DNA from: Tectiglobus diatomicola
GTDB taxonomy: Bacteria > Pseudomonadota > Alphaproteobacteria > Rhizobiales > Hyphomicrobiaceae
Assembly: GCA_039583345.1 (NCBI GenBank)
Contig: JAZDSJ010000009.1
Coordinates: 1-64,000, forward strand
Direction of reading: 5' to 3'
DNA length: 64,000 nucleotides
Below, in pieces: positions 18,386 through 27,815 of this stretch (within the stretch, counting starts at the first letter, position 1; each line of letters begins with the position of its first letter). A program made the translations under genes and the position numbers. The notes beneath the pieces are model-generated. The model searched no databases. It was not told the DNA's origin and saw nothing but the letters and a program-made list of their open reading frames with translations.

Positions 18386-18766
18386 TCATTTAGGAACTAT
18401 CCTTTGTAACAGGGGTCTCATAACTAGAAATATTTGATACAATATCTCAGCAAAATGCCTTATACCAGGCAAACTCAAAATATAGCCAAATAGATACAAT
18501 CTTGGAAAAACCATCCATAATTTCGCAAAAGCAGCAGCACCGCTCATAAAACTTCCGTCCGGAAGCATGATGTGAAAGCGTTTTAGAGCTTTCTGAGTAC
18601 TTATATGAGGAGCACAAATTTTATCATGTTTCGCAGATACATCTATCCAATTAACATAACCAGACTCTTTTAATCTCTTGTAGGCATTAATTTCTCGGCG
18701 ACAAAGCGGACATGAACCGTCAAAAAAAACTGTTATTCGTTTTTCATCATCATTTAGCTGACTCAT
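18386..18766 (-). CDS. DCC-family thiol-disulfide oxidoreductase-like protein (DUF393)
   Basis: This 126-residue protein carries the family motif near its N-terminus: FFDGSCPLCRRE, with Cys19 and Cys22 spaced like a thioredoxin-type CxxC. It continues with the expected FHIMLPDGSFMSGAAAFAKLW and the final YLFGYILSLPGIRHFAE helix. The family is predicted to have thiol-redox activity, but roles are not established. No signal peptide, so probably cytoplasmic or peripheral. It converges closely with the SDR gene. Confidence 0.9.
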   Translation of the reverse strand: MSQLNDDEKRITVFFDGSCPLCRREINAYKRLKESGYVNWIDVSAKHDKICAPHISTQKALKRFHIMLPDGSFMSGAAAFAKLWMVFPRLYLFGYILSLPGIRHFAEILYQIFLVMRPLLQRIVPK

Positions 18767-19113
18767 GAATACCCACCTTTCATTCGAAAGAACCAGAAAG
18801 ATACTTTTCTCTATTTTAGTTCAGATTAAACGTATTGATTAATTCAGAGATATTAATAAGCTAATAGTATTTTATATTATTGTGATTTCTAAATATTATT
18901 TAATTGTACCCGACATGATAAAACTTAATGGCAGTAGTGTGTAGACTATTGTGTTTTTTAGCTATTTTTTTGAATAATCATTATATTAAGCTATTTAAAT
19001 ACTAAGCTAGAAATCAACTTCTCTTCGGCCTCAACTAAAAATAGAGGCAGATCTAGATTTTGAGAGCTCCATTTTTACTTCATAAATGTCAGGTTAGTTT
19101 AAGTTTAGTCAAG

Positions 19114-19161
19114 CTTTCTTTAGGCTGATAATATTTTGATTGGCTCTTTAACTAAAGAAAG
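19114..19161. repeat. 10-bp inverted repeat with 28-base loop
   Basis: CTTTCTTTAG at 19114-19123 is exactly complementary to CTAAAGAAAG at 19152-19161, and pairing can extend outward by three more positions including one G-T. It is too weak in GC and lacks a T-tail for a normal terminator. It might be part of a small RNA or an old element end. Confidence 0.4.
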
Positions 19162-19546
19162 TTTAAGTAAAGTAGTTTTATTTATAAACTAAGTAGTTAT
19201 AGCAATTGCTAATACGCCATTATCTAAAGGATATTTCAGATTAAAAGAGTACCATTAACTCCTTGCATTTATTGAAATTTTAATCAGATTCTATTGGCCT
19301 TAATATCACACACAAAAATATAAAGCACTACCTCACTAAACAGCCAGAGCTATTTAATGAAATGATAGTCTTTGGACGAGATATATTATCAAATAGTCTG
19401 CATTGTAAGTACAAATTTATAGAGCAACAATATGTTTTATATGAGGCTACTACAATGGATGCCGCTCTGAAATCATTTTAAGACTATTGTAGTTTGTAAC
19501 GTGGTTGATAGTTCATGTAGGACGTATAATTTATAATTATTAAACA

Positions 19547-19562
19547 CTAAAAAGCTTTTTAG
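19547..19562 (-). terminator. palindrome just past ccoS, possible weak terminator
   Basis: CTAAAAAGCTTTTTAG is a perfect 16-bp palindrome starting 9 bases after the ccoS TAG in the direction of transcription. It is A/T-dominated, has no spacer for a loop and no following T-run, so any termination would be weak or Rho-aided. Confidence 0.25.
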
Positions 19563-19570
19563 CGAATTTC

Positions 19571-19720
19571 CTACTTTTCGTCTATATCATCAAGAAGGAT
19601 ACGTTCTGCAGCACCTTTCATGTCATCGTATTGGCCATTATGTATAGACCAAACAAATGCTATTAACCCCAAAAAACCAAGTAATAATGCTATCGGAAGA
19701 AGAATAATAATTTGATTCAA
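19571..19720 (-). CDS. ccoS: cbb3-type cytochrome oxidase assembly protein CcoS
   Basis: This 49-residue protein has one membrane helix (ILLPIALLLGFLGLIAFVW) followed by the family pattern NGQYDDMKGAAERILLDD. CcoS is needed for insertion of heme and copper cofactors into the cbb3 oxidase. The start is TTG at 19720, supported by a strong AAGGAGG 7 bases upstream. It overlaps the ccoI stop by two bases, so translation is coupled. It closes the operon. Length and motif are typical of the family. It is easily missed because of its size and its TTG start. Confidence 0.92.
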   Translation of the reverse strand: MNQIIILLPIALLLGFLGLIAFVWSIHNGQYDDMKGAAERILLDDIDEK

Positions 19721-21993
19721 GGATTAACCTCCTTCTTTGTGGATAAAGTGCTTCGGGTAAAGTGTAAACGCATACTATTAGCTACTACTAATACAGATGA
19801 ACCGGACATTGATACTGCTGCAACAAGAGGAGTAACTAGACCCAGGCAGGCCAAAGGCACGGCAATACAATTATATAAAATCGCAATTATGATGTTTTGT
19901 TTTACAAGTCTCCCCGTACGTTTAGCAATATCATGAGCAAAAGCAACTCCGGAGAGACGAACATTAGTCAGTACAAAGTCAGCTGCTTGCCGGCCAACAT
20001 CTGATCCAGAAGAAGGAGCCATTGAGGCGTGTGCTGCAGAAAGAGCTGGTGCATCATTAAGCCCATCACCAATCATAAGAACGCGGCAACCTCGAGCTTG
20101 CAGGTTTTGAATATAAGCAATTTTATCGGCGGGTCGCTGTTCAGCGAAAAAAGTCGTTATACCCAGCTGATTTGCTACTTGGTGAACAACTTCTTGGTTA
20201 TCACCAGATAAGATATGAATATCAAGTTTAGAGGCCTGTAACTTTTTTATGGTTTCAGCTGCCGCTACCCTCAATTCATCCGTCATAGTAAATGTTGCAA
20301 CAGAATTTGCTTCTTCGGCAAACCACAAGGTTGTCATGGAAATATTTTCTGCTAATTCAGGAGAATTTCCTACAATATTCTTTACCCAGGAAGGACGTCC
20401 AAGTCTAACTCGACGCCCTTCACAAGAAGCTTCTATTCCAAGTCCTGGATATTCACGAACCTCTGATAACTTTGAAGTAACATGTGATGAACTATGGGAA
20501 TGCAGATTTGCTACAGCACGTGCTGCCGGATGGCGTGAGGTTTGGGCAAGGGCGATTGCCTGTGCTAACTGAACAGATGTAGCATGAGTTTCAATGACGT
20601 TAAATTCACCTTTAGTTAAAGTTCCAGTTTTATCAAAAACTACCGTGTCAATCTCAGACAGACGCTCAAAACCTGAGCCATCTTTAATCAAGATACCCTC
20701 ATCGAACAAACGACCTGCACCAACGACGTGAACAATAGGAACTGCAAGTCCGAGTGCACATGGACAAGTAATGATCAAAACAGAAACGGCTATATAAATA
20801 GACATGTGCCAATTGCCATTACTAACAATAATCCACCCTATAAAAGCACACAATGCCAGAATGTGTACAGCAGGGGCATAGATTGCTGCAGCACGGTCCG
20901 CAATACGCATGTATTTGGCCTTCCCACTCTCAGCTGCCTCCATCATATGGAGCACCTCAGCAAGAAATGACTTATGCGCTGTTTTCAAAGCCTCTATAAT
21001 TAGTGGACGAGTTAGATTCAGCGTACCAGCTTCGATTGCCTCCCCATTCTGTACAAAAACACTAACACTTTCACCAGTAACCAATGAGCGATCAATATCG
21101 CTTCCCTCTCCTAATACAACTCCATCTACCGGAACACGCTCACCGGGTGATATCTGAAGCCTATCTCCTGGAATAATTTGTTCTGCTTGTACATATTCCT
21201 GGTCCTCATTATCTCTGATTCTAACGGCTCCTTTGGCAGCCATACTTGATAAAAGTTTGACGGCATTCCGTGCCCGTGTCCGCATCATGTGATCAAGGGT
21301 ACGACCAATTAAAAGAAAAAATAACAGCATAAGAGCGGCATCGAAGTAAGCATGAAGGCCACCATTTAGACTTTCCCATATACTGATTGCCAAGGCCAGA
21401 ACTATCGCCAGTGAAATTGGAACATCCATATTCAAACGCGCATAAGAGAGGGAATTAAATGCCGATAAAAAGAAAGGCCGGCCTGAAAAAATAGCAGTAG
21501 GTATAGCGACAAGGCCAGATACTAAATGAAAAAGTTGTCGTGTTTCAGCATCGGCACCTGACCATACTGAAATGGAGAGAAGCATAATATTAGCTGCCCC
21601 GAAACCAGCAACACCTAAACACAAAAGTAATTGCTGCAAAGAGTCACTATCGTCATCAACAGACAAGGAACCGTGTTGTAGAGGTATGTGTTTAAAACCA
21701 AGCTTATCGAGCTCAGCTGATAACGTTGATGCATTGGTCTCAAAATGTTTCCATACTATTGCTACACGCCGCAACGTCAAATTGGCTCGAGCGGAAAGCA
21801 CACCTTCAAGTTTACCAAGCTCTCGCTCAATACGCATGACGCAACCAGCGCAATGCATATCTGGCAAGTAGAAATCAGTCTGCAAAGTTTCATTATCAAT
21901 CACACGAGAGGCTACACGCAGACGCTCGTCATCAAGGGAACCTTTAGAAATCTTTGAAGCACTAGTTATCAACGTAGGCACTTTGGGAAACAT
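19717..21993 (-). CDS. ccoI: copper-exporting P-type ATPase for cbb3 assembly (CcoI)
   Basis: CcoI (FixI) moves copper across the inner membrane to supply the CuB site of cbb3 oxidase. The 758-residue P1B ATPase has an N-terminal metal-binding domain with Cys48-x-x-Cys51 (MHCAGC), about eight membrane helices, the TGES actuator motif, the CPC transmembrane metal motif (ITCPCALGL), the phosphorylation site DKTGT and the hinge GDGLNDAPAL. All core motifs are intact. Its ATG at 21993 lies 2 bases past the fixH stop. Placement between fixH and ccoS identifies it as the assembly ATPase rather than a detoxification pump. Confidence 0.96.
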   Translation of the reverse strand: MFPKVPTLITSASKISKGSLDDERLRVASRVIDNETLQTDFYLPDMHCAGCVMRIERELGKLEGVLSARANLTLRRVAIVWKHFETNASTLSAELDKLGFKHIPLQHGSLSVDDDSDSLQQLLLCLGVAGFGAANIMLLSISVWSGADAETRQLFHLVSGLVAIPTAIFSGRPFFLSAFNSLSYARLNMDVPISLAIVLALAISIWESLNGGLHAYFDAALMLLFFLLIGRTLDHMMRTRARNAVKLLSSMAAKGAVRIRDNEDQEYVQAEQIIPGDRLQISPGERVPVDGVVLGEGSDIDRSLVTGESVSVFVQNGEAIEAGTLNLTRPLIIEALKTAHKSFLAEVLHMMEAAESGKAKYMRIADRAAAIYAPAVHILALCAFIGWIIVSNGNWHMSIYIAVSVLIITCPCALGLAVPIVHVVGAGRLFDEGILIKDGSGFERLSEIDTVVFDKTGTLTKGEFNVIETHATSVQLAQAIALAQTSRHPAARAVANLHSHSSSHVTSKLSEVREYPGLGIEASCEGRRVRLGRPSWVKNIVGNSPELAENISMTTLWFAEEANSVATFTMTDELRVAAAETIKKLQASKLDIHILSGDNQEVVHQVANQLGITTFFAEQRPADKIAYIQNLQARGCRVLMIGDGLNDAPALSAAHASMAPSSGSDVGRQAADFVLTNVRLSGVAFAHDIAKRTGRLVKQNIIIAILYNCIAVPLACLGLVTPLVAAVSMSGSSVLVVANSMRLHFTRSTLSTKKEVNP

Positions 21994-21995
21994 GA

Positions 21996-22508
21996 CTACT
22001 CCTCTCGTGCCATTTTTCCATCTCTTGAAACGTAAACTCGACTATCTCGCCGATAGCTATTCAAGCCTGCGCCTCCTGAAACTCGAAACAACCATATTCC
22101 AGGTTTCAGCCTAACCTGAGCATGATAAATACCGTCGCCCACATGCATAAATGATGAAGTCTCATCAGCTCTTTCGTATGCTGGACGCCCATATGCCAGA
22201 ACTAAATTAGACAAAACCACAGGCTGATTTCTATCATCGCGTAAAGATAATTTAACTTGACCCGGCACATAGCGTAATTCCGATATCCAACCTCGTTGAC
22301 TTTGGCGACGTGCTTCAGCAAGTTCAGAATTAAAGTTCTGACTTGCAACATAAGTGTTATTAACAACTAATCCTGTCCAACTACGCTGAGCCACAACAGC
22401 CATTGTCACATTCACTGCAATAACTACGCCAAAAAAAACAAGAAAAATAACCAATAAATGCCATCCAGTAAATCTATTACTTAGATTATCTCGCTGAAAA
22501 CTATTCAT
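21996..22508 (-). CDS. fixH: FixH family protein, cbb3 oxidase assembly
   Basis: FixH (CcoH) is a single-span inner-membrane protein that associates with cbb3 oxidase during assembly. The 170-residue product has a basic N-terminus, one membrane helix (about 18-38), and a periplasmic domain with the typical VVNNTYVASQNFN and SLRDDRNQPV patches and an ending with IYHAQVRLKPGIWLF. The family length is normal. It lies 32 bases downstream of ccoG and 2 bases upstream of ccoI in a single operon. Confidence 0.93.
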   Translation of the reverse strand: MNSFQRDNLSNRFTGWHLLVIFLVFFGVVIAVNVTMAVVAQRSWTGLVVNNTYVASQNFNSELAEARRQSQRGWISELRYVPGQVKLSLRDDRNQPVVLSNLVLAYGRPAYERADETSSFMHVGDGIYHAQVRLKPGIWLFRVSGGAGLNSYRRDSRVYVSRDGKMAREE

Positions 22509-22540
22509 AACTTCAGCTTTCCTATATTCTTATGCCAATA

Positions 22541-24130
22541 TCAAGATTCAGGTGATTCGAAGTAAGCGTCGTATGTTACTGTTTCCGGACTATTAACATC
22601 ACGTACAACAAATTGAAATTTCTGTCGGCTTGTGATTAATTTTCGTTTAGGCACTCTAACGAAGATTTGCATCTGGCGCAGTTGATCTGACTTCACAGGA
22701 ACAGTAAGTTTCTTAGTCTGAGATTGCGGCGTGCCAGAAACTGCTATTTGATAATCTTTAAGACCTATTATGGATAGTTCGAATGTTCGCGGCTCAACTC
22801 TCATATTGAGAATCTTAATTTTGTATCCATTGCGAATGGCCCCATCGCTCAGAGTAACATAAAGTGGATTGCGATCATGACTGACACTCAGGTCAAGACG
22901 ATCTCGAGTGAGTAGCGCAACAAGTAGCGCAAGACCGCAAAGAGACCATAACGCTAAGTAAATACATGTTCGAGGACGAATGAAAGAATTTAAATTATTC
23001 TTAACAAAAGAACCCGAAAGTAAACCACTCTCAGTACGAACCTTATGTGATTTTATTGATGTTGTATCCCAAACAATATCGCCATCAGCCTTAATTTGTT
23101 GGGCACCAGCTGTAAGCATATTTTTATTATATCCGCCTAATGTTGTATAAGAAATTAAACCACTTTCTAAATTAAGCTTTTTCATCACACTGTCACAAGC
23201 ATCAATACACAACGCACAGGTGATGCACTCTAATTGCTGTCCATTACGTATATCGATACCCATCGGGCAAACTGAAACGCAGGCATTGCAATCAACACAA
23301 TCACCAACAACCTTACCTTCTGAACGAGCTCGTTTAACATGCTTAGTGCGAGGCTCACCTCGCCAGTCATTATAAGTAACTGTCAATGAATGTTCATCAA
23401 GCATAGCTGCTTGAACACGTGGCCAGGGACACATGTATATGCAAACTTGCTCACGCAACAAGCCACCGAATGAATATGTAGTAGCTGTTAACAATAAGAT
23501 AGTAGCGTAGGCCTCAAATTGAGCTTCTCCCGACAAAAGGTTGCTTAGTAGTGTCGGAGCGTCTGCAAAATAAAAAACCCAAGCCCCACCAGTCAAGACC
23601 GCAATTAGCAACCACATAAAATGCTTACATAGGCGTTTAGCAGCTTTATTCCAGGACATTGGCATAGCATCTAATTTGATGCGCGCACCACGGTCACCCT
23701 CCACAACATGCTCGATTAAAAGAAATAGATCAACCCATACAGTTTGAGGGCAAGTATATCCACACCAGGCACGACCTATAGTTGAAGTAAGAAGAAATAA
23801 ACCTATTCCGGCCATTATAAGAAGGCCAGCTAAAAAGAAAAATTCTTGCGGCCAGATTTCAATAAGGAAAAAATAAAATCTTGCATTCTCCAGATCAATT
23901 AAAACAGCTTGATCTGGAGCGTATGGGCCACGATCCCATCTAATCCAAGGTGTTATGTAATAAATGCCTAATGTAACTAGCATTACTAGCCATTTTAAGG
24001 TGCGGTATTTACCCTTCACACGCTTCGGGTGTATTTTTTTTCTTGCCGCATAAAGTTCCGGATAGGCCTGAGAATTTGGCGGTTTTACCAGAAGACTTTG
24101 AACGGCTAGCGTTTTATCGTCTGCTGACAT
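22541..24130 (-). CDS. ccoG: cbb3 oxidase accessory protein CcoG (FixG), ferredoxin-like
   Basis: CcoG is a membrane-bound iron-sulfur protein that reduces copper for cbb3 oxidase biogenesis. The product has about five membrane helices, with conserved cysteines in the ARAWCGYTCPQTVW and CIYMCPWPR loops, and two 4Fe-4S motifs, CVDCNACVSVCP and CITCALCIDACD. A C-terminal immunoglobulin-like domain follows the last helix. I chose ATG 24130 (529 residues), which has an AGAGG ribosome-binding site; the frame extends 15 codons further to a TTG without one. It follows ccoP by 163 bases in the operon. Confidence 0.95.
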   Translation of the reverse strand: MSADDKTLAVQSLLVKPPNSQAYPELYAARKKIHPKRVKGKYRTLKWLVMLVTLGIYYITPWIRWDRGPYAPDQAVLIDLENARFYFFLIEIWPQEFFFLAGLLIMAGIGLFLLTSTIGRAWCGYTCPQTVWVDLFLLIEHVVEGDRGARIKLDAMPMSWNKAAKRLCKHFMWLLIAVLTGGAWVFYFADAPTLLSNLLSGEAQFEAYATILLLTATTYSFGGLLREQVCIYMCPWPRVQAAMLDEHSLTVTYNDWRGEPRTKHVKRARSEGKVVGDCVDCNACVSVCPMGIDIRNGQQLECITCALCIDACDSVMKKLNLESGLISYTTLGGYNKNMLTAGAQQIKADGDIVWDTTSIKSHKVRTESGLLSGSFVKNNLNSFIRPRTCIYLALWSLCGLALLVALLTRDRLDLSVSHDRNPLYVTLSDGAIRNGYKIKILNMRVEPRTFELSIIGLKDYQIAVSGTPQSQTKKLTVPVKSDQLRQMQIFVRVPKRKLITSRQKFQFVVRDVNSPETVTYDAYFESPES

Positions 24131-24293
24131 GATTACTGTAACCTCTAAATTTACATCAAGGAATTTCAATGGCAACGACTAGGAGCAGAGATCTTGTATC
24201 TCTCATGCAACCTAGCCGCAACTAAAATAACCACTCCTGGAGCTCATGTTGGAGCTTAAAATGCAAATCAGCTAAATTTACTGAGTTCTTAAG

Positions 24294-25193
24294 TCATGGA
24301 TTATTTGAACTCTCACCACCACCTAGACTGTGAATGTAAAATGCAAGCTGACGCACCTTAGGCTCTCCTATGCGTCTAAGCCAAGGTGGCATTACACCGT
24401 GACGAGGAGATGTGATTTGGTGAATCAAAGACTGACGATCATTTCCATATAATGTTAACTCATCCGCAAGATTAGGTGCCCCCAAGTCGCGATTTCCTAA
24501 ACCGTTATCACCATGGCAACCAACACAATTTTCAGAGAAAATTGCCTCTCCATCTTTTGCACGTCTCACGTTGTGGTCTTTACCAGATAATTTTAAAACA
24601 TAATCCACTACACTAGATATTTCAGTACTGTTTAAAATCCCATCACTACCGAATGATGGCATCATTGACAACCTTGCATCTTCATCTGCATCGTTACGAA
24701 CCCCGTGCGCAATTGTTGCTCTGATGGAACTAATATCACCACCCCATAGCCAATCATCATCATTCAAGTTTGGATAACCTACCGCACCTTGAGCACCGGA
24801 CCCATGACACTGTGTACAATACACTTTATATAAGGATTCGCCACCAGAGACGGCGTATCGATACAATTCATCATCTTTACGAACATCTTCAAGCGGCATA
24901 CTTACGAGCCTAGCGTCTAATTTAGACTTGTTTTGCTTGTCCACTGCAAGTTGTTCCTCAAAAACACCACGAGCCGTGACACCTGATATACCAACTGTTG
25001 ATGTTTCAATCAAAGGAATAGAAGGGTAATAAATCACATACCCTAATGCAAAAACAATGGTTGCATAGAATGTTCTAACCCACCAGCGAGGCATTGGGGT
25101 ATCAAGCTCTTTAATTCCATCCCATTCATGACCAGTAGTCTGTGTTCCGGAGAGCTCATCGATCTCTTGCGAGACGTCGTCATTAGTTGCCAT
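24294..25193 (-). CDS. ccoP: cbb3 oxidase diheme subunit CcoP
   Basis: CcoP passes electrons from cytochrome c to CcoO. The 299-residue product has a cytoplasmic N-terminus with the typical WDGIKELDTPMPRWW, one membrane helix (about 40-58), and two c-type heme domains with CTQCH (126-130) and CVGCH (223-227). Axial methionines are likely in MMPSFG and VMPPW. The start at ATG 25193 has a GGAGG site 9 bases upstream and overlaps the ccoQ end by 11 bases; a frame extending 15 codons further would run back into ccoQ and is not used. Confidence 0.97.
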   Translation of the reverse strand: MATNDDVSQEIDELSGTQTTGHEWDGIKELDTPMPRWWVRTFYATIVFALGYVIYYPSIPLIETSTVGISGVTARGVFEEQLAVDKQNKSKLDARLVSMPLEDVRKDDELYRYAVSGGESLYKVYCTQCHGSGAQGAVGYPNLNDDDWLWGGDISSIRATIAHGVRNDADEDARLSMMPSFGSDGILNSTEISSVVDYVLKLSGKDHNVRRAKDGEAIFSENCVGCHGDNGLGNRDLGAPNLADELTLYGNDRQSLIHQITSPRHGVMPPWLRRIGEPKVRQLAFYIHSLGGGESSNNP

Positions 25194-25347
25194 GAGATTT
25201 TTCCTCCCGAAAAGGTATCTGAGCGAGTTCTTCCGCACGTTGTCTAGAGCCCGGACGGAAGTTAAATAGAACTACGGCAACAAATACAGATACAAGATAA
25301 ACCAGCCCCCAGCTATCGGCAAGTTGGCGCAAAGCTTCATAATCCAT
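25183..25347 (-). CDS. ccoQ: cbb3 oxidase small subunit CcoQ
   Basis: CcoQ is a single-helix subunit that stabilises the cbb3 complex. The 54-residue product begins MDYEALRQLADSWGLVYL, has one membrane helix (about 15-30, LVYLVSVFVAVVLF), and then the family's NFRPGS basic loop and a short cytoplasmic tail. The ATG at 25347 has a strong AGGAGG 7 bases upstream. It overlaps ccoP by 11 bases in a different frame. Sequence and position between ccoO and ccoP make the call firm despite its size. Confidence 0.93.
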   Translation of the reverse strand: MDYEALRQLADSWGLVYLVSVFVAVVLFNFRPGSRQRAEELAQIPFREEKSHGN

Positions 25348-25359
25348 AGAACAAGCCTC

Positions 25360-26094
25360 CTATCTTAAATTATCCTTCGGCTTGTAAGCATCGAAATCAA
25401 CTAGTGTTCCCAACATCTGTAGGTAGGAAACGAGCGCGTCCATTTCGCTGATTAAATAAGGATTTCCATCAAAATCTCGTGCATTGACTTTACTGTATCG
25501 CTCCCTCAAACCGTCTAGATCATCAGAATCCACAGCAGCTTGAGCTTTAAGATCTTCAAGGGCAAATTTTATCATTTCGTCAGTATATGGCACACCTACA
25601 GCGCGATTAGCCGCTAAATGCTTATCAATTGCATAGATATTCAATTTGCGCTCAAGCAAAAAACCATAGTTCGGCATAATTGATTCCGGAACAAGACTTC
25701 GTGGTTGCTTTAGATGCTGCACATGCCACTCATCAGAATAACGCCCTCCTACTCGAGCCAAATCCGGCCCCGTACGCTTTGATCCCCATTGAAAAGGGTG
25801 ATCGTAAATACTTTCTGCAGCCAATGAATAATGCCCGTAACGCTCGACTTCATCACGAAAAGGCCGGATCATCTGACTATGACATACATAACATCCTTCT
25901 CTGATATAGATATTACGACCAGCTAATTCCAGAGGTGTATAAGGACGCACCCCCTCAACTTTCTCAATGGTATTTTTGAGATAGAAAAGAGGTACAATTT
26001 CAACAATTCCTCCAATCATAACGACAACCAACGAGACAACCATTAGGAGAGTAGCATTCCGCTCGAAAACTTTGTGGCGGTTAAAAATAGACAT
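25360..26094 (-). CDS. ccoO: cbb3 oxidase monoheme subunit CcoO
   Basis: CcoO is the membrane-anchored c-type cytochrome that donates electrons to CcoN. The 244-residue product has an N-terminal helix (about 15-38), a heme-binding CYVCH at 68-72 followed by SQMIRPFRDEVERYG, and the WGSKRTGPDLARVGGRYS segment typical of the family. A probable axial methionine is in SIMPNYGF. Its end, MDALVSYLQMLG, is typical. It is 15 bases downstream of ccoN and 12 bases upstream of ccoQ. Confidence 0.97.
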   Translation of the reverse strand: MSIFNRHKVFERNATLLMVVSLVVVMIGGIVEIVPLFYLKNTIEKVEGVRPYTPLELAGRNIYIREGCYVCHSQMIRPFRDEVERYGHYSLAAESIYDHPFQWGSKRTGPDLARVGGRYSDEWHVQHLKQPRSLVPESIMPNYGFLLERKLNIYAIDKHLAANRAVGVPYTDEMIKFALEDLKAQAAVDSDDLDGLRERYSKVNARDFDGNPYLISEMDALVSYLQMLGTLVDFDAYKPKDNLR

Positions 26095-26109
26095 TGATCC
26101 AATATCCCT

Positions 26110-27732
26110 TTATTCAGCAGGTTCGAGCTGTTTATTGCCAGCCTCAGCTGACACAGTTCTTCGGACGCCGACTGTGATGGTTTTGTACACATTGAAGGCC
26201 ATAAGCAGCGCTCCAGAGAGATAAAGTAGACCACCGAAAGCACGCAAGACGTATTCAGGATGGACAGCTGAGACCGTATCTATAAACGAATTGACCAGAA
26301 ATCCTTGATCATCATATTCGCGCCACATAAGACCTTGTGTTATGCCTGCAACCCACATTACGGATGCATATATCACAATGCCAATTGTTGCTAGCCAAAG
26401 GTGCCAGTCGACAAGACGCAGCGAGTACATTTGTTCACGCCCCCATAGCTTTGGAACCAAATAATAAATCGCCCCAAACGTAATCATTCCATTCCAGCCT
26501 AACGCACCCGAGTGCACATGCCCAATGGTCCAATCTGTGTAATGCGAGAGCGAATTTACTGATTTAATTGACATCATTGGCCCTTCGAAAGTTGACATTC
26601 CGTAAAATGCCACTGCAATGACCATCATGCGCAAGACCGGATCTGTGCGCAGTTTATCCCAAGCACCAGATAGAGTCATTAAGCCATTAATCATACCTCC
26701 CCATGAAGGCATCCATAACATTATAGAAAATGCCATACCTAAAGTCTGCGCCCAATCTGGCAAGGCCGTGTAATGCAAGTGATGGGGTCCGGCCCAAATG
26801 TAAAGGAATATTAGCGACCAAAAGTGCACAATTGACAATCGATAAGAATACACAGGCCTATTGGCTTGTTTAGGTATAAAATAGTACATTATGCCCAGAA
26901 AGCCTGCGGTAAGGAAGAACCCAACAGCATTATGCCCGTACCACCATTGCGTCAAAGCATCCTGCACTCCTGAGAAAGCCGAGTAACTTTTTCCACCCAA
27001 GAAACTAACAGGAACGCTCATGTTATTAACTACGTGCAACATAGCAACTGTAATGATGAAAGCCATGTAAAACCAGTTTGCCACATAGATGTGAGGCTCT
27101 TTACGGTTAATGACTGTTCCCATAAAGACTATCAAGTAAGCCACCCACACTATAGTGAGCCAAATATCAGTATACCATTCCGGCTCAGCGTATTCTTTAG
27201 ATTGCGTTGCGCCAACTAAGTAACCTGTAGCAGCTAAGAGAATAAAAAATTGGTAACCCCAAAACACAAACCAAGCTAAATCGCCACCGAACAGACGAGC
27301 GCGACAAGTCCGTTGAACCACATAAAAACTCGTTGCAATAAGCGCATTGCCGCCAAATGCGAATATTACAGCTGAGGTGTGCAGTGGTCTCAGACGATTA
27401 AAGTTGAAATAAGGCTCGATGTTCAACTGAGGCCATGCTAACTGCGCAGCAATCACTACCCCGGCGAGAAAACCTACAACGCCCCAGAATACTGTCGCTA
27501 TTACTCCAAAGCGTACAACATCATCCATGTATGGTGAATCATCTTCACGAGATGGGCGCGATTGAACCGGACGATAATCTGACAGGACAATGACAACAAG
27601 CATGCCTATGAACATAATAATAGTCATCAAAAGACCATGTGCGCGAAGGATATCATCCTGCGCAAGAATCGATGCGGCAGCACTTATTATCACACCGATC
27701 GCAATAAAAACGGTTAGGGTACCGTTTGACAT
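26110..27732 (-). CDS. ccoN: cbb3 oxidase catalytic subunit CcoN
   Basis: CcoN is the heme-copper catalytic subunit, which reduces oxygen to water at low oxygen tension and pumps protons. The 540-residue product is strongly hydrophobic with about 12-14 helices. Heme and CuB ligands are visible in the RPLHTSAVIFAFGGN, WWYGHNAVGFFLTAGF, AGPHHLHYT and HVHSGALGWNG segments. The length is normal. The ATG at 27732 has a GGGGGA ribosome-binding site. It opens the ccoNOQP-ccoG-fixH-ccoI-ccoS operon and is preceded by a perfect FNR/FixK palindrome, which implies induction when oxygen is scarce. Confidence 0.98.
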   Translation of the reverse strand: MSNGTLTVFIAIGVIISAAASILAQDDILRAHGLLMTIIMFIGMLVVIVLSDYRPVQSRPSREDDSPYMDDVVRFGVIATVFWGVVGFLAGVVIAAQLAWPQLNIEPYFNFNRLRPLHTSAVIFAFGGNALIATSFYVVQRTCRARLFGGDLAWFVFWGYQFFILLAATGYLVGATQSKEYAEPEWYTDIWLTIVWVAYLIVFMGTVINRKEPHIYVANWFYMAFIITVAMLHVVNNMSVPVSFLGGKSYSAFSGVQDALTQWWYGHNAVGFFLTAGFLGIMYYFIPKQANRPVYSYRLSIVHFWSLIFLYIWAGPHHLHYTALPDWAQTLGMAFSIMLWMPSWGGMINGLMTLSGAWDKLRTDPVLRMMVIAVAFYGMSTFEGPMMSIKSVNSLSHYTDWTIGHVHSGALGWNGMITFGAIYYLVPKLWGREQMYSLRLVDWHLWLATIGIVIYASVMWVAGITQGLMWREYDDQGFLVNSFIDTVSAVHPEYVLRAFGGLLYLSGALLMAFNVYKTITVGVRRTVSAEAGNKQLEPAE

Positions 27733-27815
27733 TGGAAGTCCCCCTTTTCCAGTCTGTGAATGCAGAAAGGCAGTATATCTTTGCTATATATTTTTGCAGT
27801 TGGCATTCGGAGCTG

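Larger units (their letters stand above)
18767..19570. other. 804-base gap with inverted repeats
   Basis: It lies downstream of the cbb3 operon and upstream of the DCC gene, both on the minus strand. It is very AT-rich with no open frame. CTTTCTTTAG (19114-19123) and CTAAAGAAAG (19152-19161) form a 10-bp inverted repeat, extendable to 13 with one G-T pair, around a 28-base loop. A perfect 16-bp palindrome CTAAAAAGCTTTTTAG (19547-19562) lies 9 bases past the ccoS stop and may help end transcription. Confidence 0.45.
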
